From an uncultured Ruminococcus sp. (lineage in GTDB: Bacteria; Bacillota; Clostridia; Oscillospirales; CAG-272), in contig CACZNC010000028.1 in assembly GCA_902782445.1 (NCBI GenBank), forward strand, positions 1-35,639: a DNA stretch of 35,639 bases, given 5' to 3'. Under the pieces are notes generated by a model. That model did no database searches and was not told the origin of the DNA. It saw only the letters and a program-made list of their open reading frames with translations. Numbering within the stretch: position 1 is the stretch's first letter; each line of letters opens with the position of its first letter. Positions 31,918 to 35,639 of the stretch are shown in pieces. The translations under genes and the position numbers were made by a program.

Positions 31918-33732
31918 TCAGCCCATCGCGGCAGTGACCCAGATCTCGTAGTTCTGCCCGTCGGCGGGGAATCGGTTTTCGACCTCCTGCTTCCGGGCTT
32001 CGTCGGAGTAGCAGGTGACGTCGTCGTAGTACCCGACGGTGAATTCCCAAGCGGAGGGCACCTCGTAGGTCATGTCGACATCTCCGCTGAAATGGCAGAG
32101 GAATTCGCGGGTATCGGAGAAATACGTTTTCAGCTCCTCGGCGAAGGGGACCTCATCCCCGGGCAAGACGGTGATCGCGCTCCCGTCGCCCATGAGGATG
32201 CTTTTGATTTCCAGAGTCTGCGCGCTGACGGTATAGGTGAGGATCTCCTCCCCGGTCTCGTCGTAGTCGTAGCGGTACCGGAAGACCACCGTTCCGTCGG
32301 CTTTCTGTTCCACGGATTCGATCTGTCCGAACAGCAGGGATTCGGTGAGATAGAGGTCGTTGTCGTAGTGCTCGCCCTTCGCGTTTTTGTCGACAAAGAG
32401 ATAGTCTTCCTCGTCGTAGAGGGTGGAAAGCGGAGCGTAATAGAGGAATCCGCTCTCCGAACTGAATTCATAGCGCATCTTCCCGATGGAGCCGTAGCCC
32501 GTCCGGAAAGATTCTCCTTCCGACGCTTCAAGGCCGTAGTCCATCGCGCTGACCGTGGCCTCGGCGTGCCGCACAATGGTTCCGTCATGGCGGAAGAAGG
32601 AGGTGAGGACGGTACCGTAGGTCATGCTTTCCTCGACGTTCACGCTCCCGTATTTGTCCGTCAGATTGGTGATGCGGTTTGCCTCCACCATGTCGTCGAA
32701 GGAGAACGGAAGATCGGAAAGCGTCTCTCCCCCGCTGTCTTCTCCTGCGGGAAGATTGGCCGTATCGTACCCGTAGACGGTGACGTCCGCCGTGTCGTTC
32801 GGAAGGAAGACATTGTTTTCGATATTGCCGTATTCCGGGCAGATCAGGGTGATCCCCTCGTCAGGCAGGAACGTGAGATTCCACTTCGTCGGGAACTCAA
32901 ATGTCTCCGTGCGTTCTCCGGCCGCTTCCGACGCGACTTCGACGGTGACGGTCCGGGTCTCGTCCCAGGCGGAAAGAAGATCCTCGCCCAGCTTCTCCCC
33001 GTCGTACTCGAGGCTGAAGGAGCCGATATAGGTCGTACCGTCGATGGTGTACTCCCACTCATAGGACTGGATGTCAAGCGTGTACTTGTTGAGCACCATC
33101 GTGTTCTTGCAGGGGACGGAGCCTTCCTCCGCCGATTCGAGGATCTCGTTCATCTCGACCGTGCAGAGATCGCCGTCCTCCGCGATGATTTTGATATCGC
33201 CGTCCAGCCTGGCGGGAAGATATTCGGCGATGTAGGTGTCGATCCAGTCTTCGGTGACAAGCTCTTCGGCCGTGACCCACTTCCCGGCAGTGACCGTGCC
33301 TTCGTCCTCGTCGTAAAAATCAAATCCGCGGTAACTGCCTGAGCGGGCTTCATAGGTCGTGCCGTCCTCGTATGTGCCGGAATTCATCGAAATCATGACC
33401 CGGTCCCCGTCGCGCAGCCAGAAGCTCTCGAGGTGCGGATAACCGTTCACGTCCTGACGGAAGGTCACGGAATTGTGCCAGCGCAAAAGATTCGAAATGA
33501 GGTTCTGCTCATACACGTTTTCCAGCGTGAAGTTCAATTCAAACGAGGGAGCGGGTCCCGGTCCGGGTTCTTCGGGTCCGTCGTTCCCGGTCTGGGGTTC
33601 GGTCTGGGGTCCGGTCTGAGGTCCGGGCGCCGGGTTGCTGATCGGACGGATGCGGAAACAGCCCGCGCAGACGAACATACAGAGAAGCAGGGCGAGGGAT
33701 ACGGAGAGCATCTTTCTTGCGTTTGCGTTCAT
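31918..33732 (-). CDS. Large lipoprotein with internal duplication, unknown function
   Basis: A 604-residue predicted lipoprotein: signal peptide, lipobox VCAGC with Cys25, then a Pro/Gln/Thr/Gly linker (PQTGPQTEPQTG). The mature part holds two related halves. The first begins near residue 68 with LENVYEQNLISNLLRWHNSV, the second near 345 with FDDMVEANRITNLTDKYGSV. Each continues with a similar pattern of Tyr/Asp/Glu-rich strands (YEDGTTYEARSG against MDYGLEASEGES). The repeated domain resembles outer-surface LolA/LppX-like beta sheets only in general style; I do not recognise it. AAGGAGG precedes ATG 33732. It lies 56 bases after the YczE-type gene and is probably co-transcribed from 34524-34552. 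Confidence 0.83.
   Translation of the reverse strand: MNANARKMLSVSLALLLCMFVCAGCFRIRPISNPAPGPQTGPQTEPQTGNDGPEEPGPGPAPSFELNFTLENVYEQNLISNLLRWHNSVTFRQDVNGYPHLESFWLRDGDRVMISMNSGTYEDGTTYEARSGSYRGFDFYDEDEGTVTAGKWVTAEELVTEDWIDTYIAEYLPARLDGDIKIIAEDGDLCTVEMNEILESAEEGSVPCKNTMVLNKYTLDIQSYEWEYTIDGTTYIGSFSLEYDGEKLGEDLLSAWDETRTVTVEVASEAAGERTETFEFPTKWNLTFLPDEGITLICPEYGNIENNVFLPNDTADVTVYGYDTANLPAGEDSGGETLSDLPFSFDDMVEANRITNLTDKYGSVNVEESMTYGTVLTSFFRHDGTIVRHAEATVSAMDYGLEASEGESFRTGYGSIGKMRYEFSSESGFLYYAPLSTLYDEEDYLFVDKNAKGEHYDNDLYLTESLLFGQIESVEQKADGTVVFRYRYDYDETGEEILTYTVSAQTLEIKSILMGDGSAITVLPGDEVPFAEELKTYFSDTREFLCHFSGDVDMTYEVPSAWEFTVGYYDDVTCYSDEARKQEVENRFPADGQNYEIWVTAAMG
33589..33624. repeat. In-frame 12-bp tandem repeat, three copies
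   Basis: GGTCTGGGGTTC, GGTCTGGGGTCC and GGTCTGAGGTCC run in a row at 33589-33600, 33601-33612 and 33613-33624. On the minus strand they code the PQT-type linker between lipid anchor and first domain of the large lipoprotein. Confidence 0.8.
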
Positions 33733-33788
33733 GATTCCTCCTTTTCATGGCCCGAACGGCCTTCTGCGGCGTCTCCTCAGTCCGGGCG

Positions 33789-34448
33789 TCAGGTTTCCCG
33801 GCGGCTCAGGAGAATACGGATCACTTCAAAAACGTCTTTGTGGCGCACGTCCCGGGGTTCAAAGCGGATGAGGGAATAGATCACCTGCGTCACGGCTCCC
33901 GCCCCGAAGGTGCTGACGAGGGTCCCGATCCCGACGGGGCCGCCGAGCAGCCAGCCGCAGAGGAGCGCCAGTCCCCAAAGAAGGATCTCGACGATCCCGA
34001 TGGGGACCTTCGGCATCCGCTTCCCCAGCCCGACGAGAAGGGAATCCCGGGGACCGCAGCACTGAGCGGCTTTCATGTAGATCATCATCTCGAAGGCCAT
34101 GAAGACGAATCCGGCGAGCATCAGGACGATCCCGAGCCACAGGTTTTCGTTCAGCGGGAAGGGATTGAGATCGTTGCAGAGCTGGACGAGGTTGCCGGTC
34201 AGAACGGCGTCGATGATCGTGCCGAATCCGATCCGCTCCCGGAGCAGTAGGTCGATCCCGAGGATCAGAATGCTGCAGAAAGTCATGGACAGGCCGTAGT
34301 TGAGGGGCGTATGCAGGGAAAGTCCCATGCCGAGGCAGTCCCAGGGGGCGAGTCCGATATTGGCAAAGATCGTGAGATGCACTCCGAACGCGAACACCGA
34401 AAGTCCGGCGGCGATGCGGACCCACTCTGACAGGATCGCTTTTTTCAA
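33789..34448 (-). CDS. YczE/YyaS/YitT-family membrane protein
   Basis: A 219-residue protein with about five membrane helices. The N-terminal pattern SEWVRIAAGLSVFAFGVHLTIFANIGLAPWDCLGMGLS, the middle FMAFEMMIYMKAAQCCGPRDSLLVGLGKR and the end GGPVGIGTLVSTFGAGAVTQ are those of the YczE/YitT-like family, whose function is not settled. The start is TTG 34448, with AAAGGG 7 bases upstream and a stronger GGAGGAGG further up; no ATG is well placed. First of a two-gene unit with the large lipoprotein. Confidence 0.87.
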   Translation of the reverse strand: MKKAILSEWVRIAAGLSVFAFGVHLTIFANIGLAPWDCLGMGLSLHTPLNYGLSMTFCSILILGIDLLLRERIGFGTIIDAVLTGNLVQLCNDLNPFPLNENLWLGIVLMLAGFVFMAFEMMIYMKAAQCCGPRDSLLVGLGKRMPKVPIGIVEILLWGLALLCGWLLGGPVGIGTLVSTFGAGAVTQVIYSLIRFEPRDVRHKDVFEVIRILLSRRET

Positions 34449-34523
34449 GGAATTCCCTTTCCTCCTCCCGAACGTCTGGCAGCCTTCGGCAGATCCGGTT
34501 CCGCCTCCGGGAGTCCGCTTAGT

Positions 34524-34552
34524 ATTATATCACACTTTCGTGTTGCGCGCAA
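34524..34552 (-). promoter_or_regulatory. Promoter of the YczE-type/lipoprotein unit
   Basis: On the minus strand, TTGCGC (34552-34547), a 17-bp spacer and TATAAT (34529-34524). The spacer contains the small dyad ACAC-GAAA-GTGT. Confidence 0.77.
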
Positions 34553-34609
34553 GATGATTCCGGGAAAATCAGACTCCTGCCGCATATCCGGTCTGGTCAT
34601 ACAAAAAAA

Positions 34610-34645
34610 TCTGTTTTTGGTGATAGCAATAAGGCCAAAAACAGA
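34610..34645. promoter_or_regulatory. Perfect 11-bp inverted repeat upstream of the pyridoxamine kinase gene
   Basis: TCTGTTTTTGG (34610-34620) and CCAAAAACAGA (34635-34645) are exact reverse complements around a 14-base centre. It lies 46 bases before ATG 34691, where no good sigma-A promoter could be found (the best guess is TAGCAA at 34624 with TATCCT at 34647). It is A/T-rich and lacks a T tract outside the stem, so it reads as an operator or activator site rather than a terminator. Confidence 0.5.
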
Positions 34646-34690
34646 GTATCCTATCGGGGAAAAATAAGATGGCATTCAGGAGGATCACAA

Positions 34691-35539
34691 ATGAATGAGT
34701 TGAAACGTATCGTCACCGTTCAGGATATTTCCTGCTTCGGCAAATGCTCCGCCACGGTCGCCCTGCCCGTCATTTCCGCGATGGGCGTGGAATGCGCCGT
34801 GATCCCGACGGCAGTTCTATCCACCCACACAGCAGGATTCCCGGGCTTCACCTTCCGGGATCTGACGGAGGACATCCCCGGGATCACCGCCCACTGGAAA
34901 AAGGTCGGGCTGACCTTCGACGGGCTTTACACCGGCTATCTCGGTTCTCCGGAACAGGCAGCGATGATCGGGGACTTCGTCGACGAGATCAGACCGGGAA
35001 CTTTCTTTGCAGATCCCGCGATGGCGGACAACGGAAAGCTCTACGCCGGATTCGGGAATGAGATCGTCACGGCGATGAAGCGTCTCTGCGACCGGGCGGA
35101 TCTGATCGTTCCGAACCTCACCGAGGCCTCCTTCATGCTCGGCGCGGAGTACAAAGAGCCCGGGACCTACGACGAGACCTATATCCGCTCCCTGCTCCGG
35201 GGACTGACCGAAAACGGGGCGAAGACCGCAGCGATCACCGGCGTGCGGTACGCGTCCGAGCCCGGAAAGCAGGGTATCGTCGCCTACACCCGCGAAACCG
35301 GGGAGTATACCGAGTATTTCCACGAAAACCTGCCCGTCTCCTTCCACGGGACCGGGGACCTCTACGCGGCGACCATGTTCGGGGCTATGATGCGCGGCAA
35401 ATCCCTTGTCGATTCCATGCGGATCGCCGCGACGAACGTGCTCAACTCCATCCGCGCGACGATGGATGACCCGGATTACCGGTACAGCGTCAAGTTCGAG
35501 CTCTGCATCCCGGAGCTTTTGAAAATGCTGGAAGAATAA
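34691..35539 (+). CDS. Pyridoxamine/pyridoxal kinase (PdxY/PdxK-like)
   Basis: A 282-residue ribokinase-fold vitamin B6 kinase. Markers are VTVQDISCFGKCSATVALPVISAMG at the N-terminus, PTAVLSTHTAGFPGFT, FADPAMADNGKLY, and DLIVPNLTEASFMLG. Near the C-terminus is the GTGD anion-hole motif (FHGTGDLYAATMFG), whose Asp is the catalytic base. Known members phosphorylate pyridoxal, pyridoxamine or pyridoxine in the salvage of pyridoxal phosphate. AGGAGG precedes ATG 34691. Monocistronic in this window; an inverted repeat lies upstream and another downstream. Confidence 0.93.
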   Translation: MNELKRIVTVQDISCFGKCSATVALPVISAMGVECAVIPTAVLSTHTAGFPGFTFRDLTEDIPGITAHWKKVGLTFDGLYTGYLGSPEQAAMIGDFVDEIRPGTFFADPAMADNGKLYAGFGNEIVTAMKRLCDRADLIVPNLTEASFMLGAEYKEPGTYDETYIRSLLRGLTENGAKTAAITGVRYASEPGKQGIVAYTRETGEYTEYFHENLPVSFHGTGDLYAATMFGAMMRGKSLVDSMRIAATNVLNSIRATMDDPDYRYSVKFELCIPELLKMLEE

Positions 35540-35585
35540 TCTCATACTATTTCCGTTCTAAATGATGTCATCCAGAGATATCGCT

Positions 35586-35617
35586 GTTCTTTTCTCCTTT
35601 ATCGAGGAGAAAAGAAC
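35586..35617. repeat. Perfect 12-bp inverted repeat at the right end
   Basis: GTTCTTTTCTCC (35586-35597) and GGAGAAAAGAAC (35606-35617) are exact reverse complements around the 8-base loop TTTATCGA, 47 bases after the kinase stop. The stem is long but A/T-rich, and no T tract follows on either strand. It could be a poor terminator, an interspersed repeat, or the edge of an element outside the window. Confidence 0.6.
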
Positions 35618-35639
35618 CAAAAGAGGAACTCCTAGAAAG

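Noticed and set aside
32092..33342. 416-codon open frame on the plus strand
   Set aside because: Antisense to the large lipoprotein gene, which has a lipobox, linker and ribosome site.
34617..34670. Sigma-A promoter for the pyridoxamine kinase gene
   Set aside because: TTGGTG, TATCCT and TAAGAT occur, but no pair has 16-18 bp spacing with acceptable matches.

Overview
The window looks like chromosome from a GC-rich member of the Bacillota, most likely an uncultured Clostridia (gut-type) organism. This is inferred from four things. Promoters are of sigma-A type (TTGACA-like, 17 bp, TATAAT-like) and could be read in front of 14 transcription units. Strong Shine-Dalgarno sequences drive ATG, GTG and TTG starts. 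The surface proteins (SLH, G5, LamG and discoidin-like domains, lipoproteins) are Gram-positive in style. The ycsF/kipI/kipA-type operon is the Bacillus/Clostridia kind. I see no rRNA, tRNA, CRISPR, phage or transposase genes. No intergenic stretch exceeds 300 bases; the longest are 2109-2404, 14952-15203, 11585-11831 and 34449-34690, and they hold promoters, leaders and terminators.

Left part (1-11584, all minus strand). A large modular carbohydrate-binding secreted protein runs off the left edge. A MerR-family regulator follows, whose own promoter has the 19-bp spacer and central palindrome typical of MerR control. Next comes an unrecognised four-gene envelope operon reading zinc-ribbon multi-TM protein, 1372-residue secreted/membrane protein, two-TM protein and small lipoprotein, with ATGA overlaps at two junctions. 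An SLH-G5-3D-like surface protein closes this part.

Middle (11687-18079). Divergent from the SLH gene is a short operon of polysaccharide deacetylase, SGNH hydrolase and a 70-residue membrane peptide. An orphan ABC sugar-binding lipoprotein (minus) faces a divergent operon of DUF4230 protein, multi-TM protein and (alpha/alpha)6 glycosidase.

Centre (18080-25401). A TauE/SafE-type exporter is divergent from a complete 5-oxoprolinase operon: pxpB, pxpC, a DUF1445 (YcsI-like) protein, pxpA and an NRAMP-fold transporter that lacks the usual metal-site residues. A palindrome sits between the two divergent promoters. Two tandem, paralogous alpha/beta hydrolases follow.

Right part (25519-35639). 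On the minus strand are a GH130-type phosphorylase with its own promoter and, upstream of it, an operon of OYE-type flavin oxidoreductase, GH42-like zinc-cluster glycosidase candidate and CPBP membrane protease. Divergent from these is an amidohydrolase. Then come a large lipoprotein with an internal duplication, co-transcribed with a YczE/YitT-type membrane protein, and finally a pyridoxamine/pyridoxal kinase preceded by a perfect 11-bp inverted repeat. Overall the region is accessory metabolism: glycan binding and breakdown, small-molecule uptake and envelope functions. The parts that resist assignment are the 3481-9943 envelope operon and several candidate operators.
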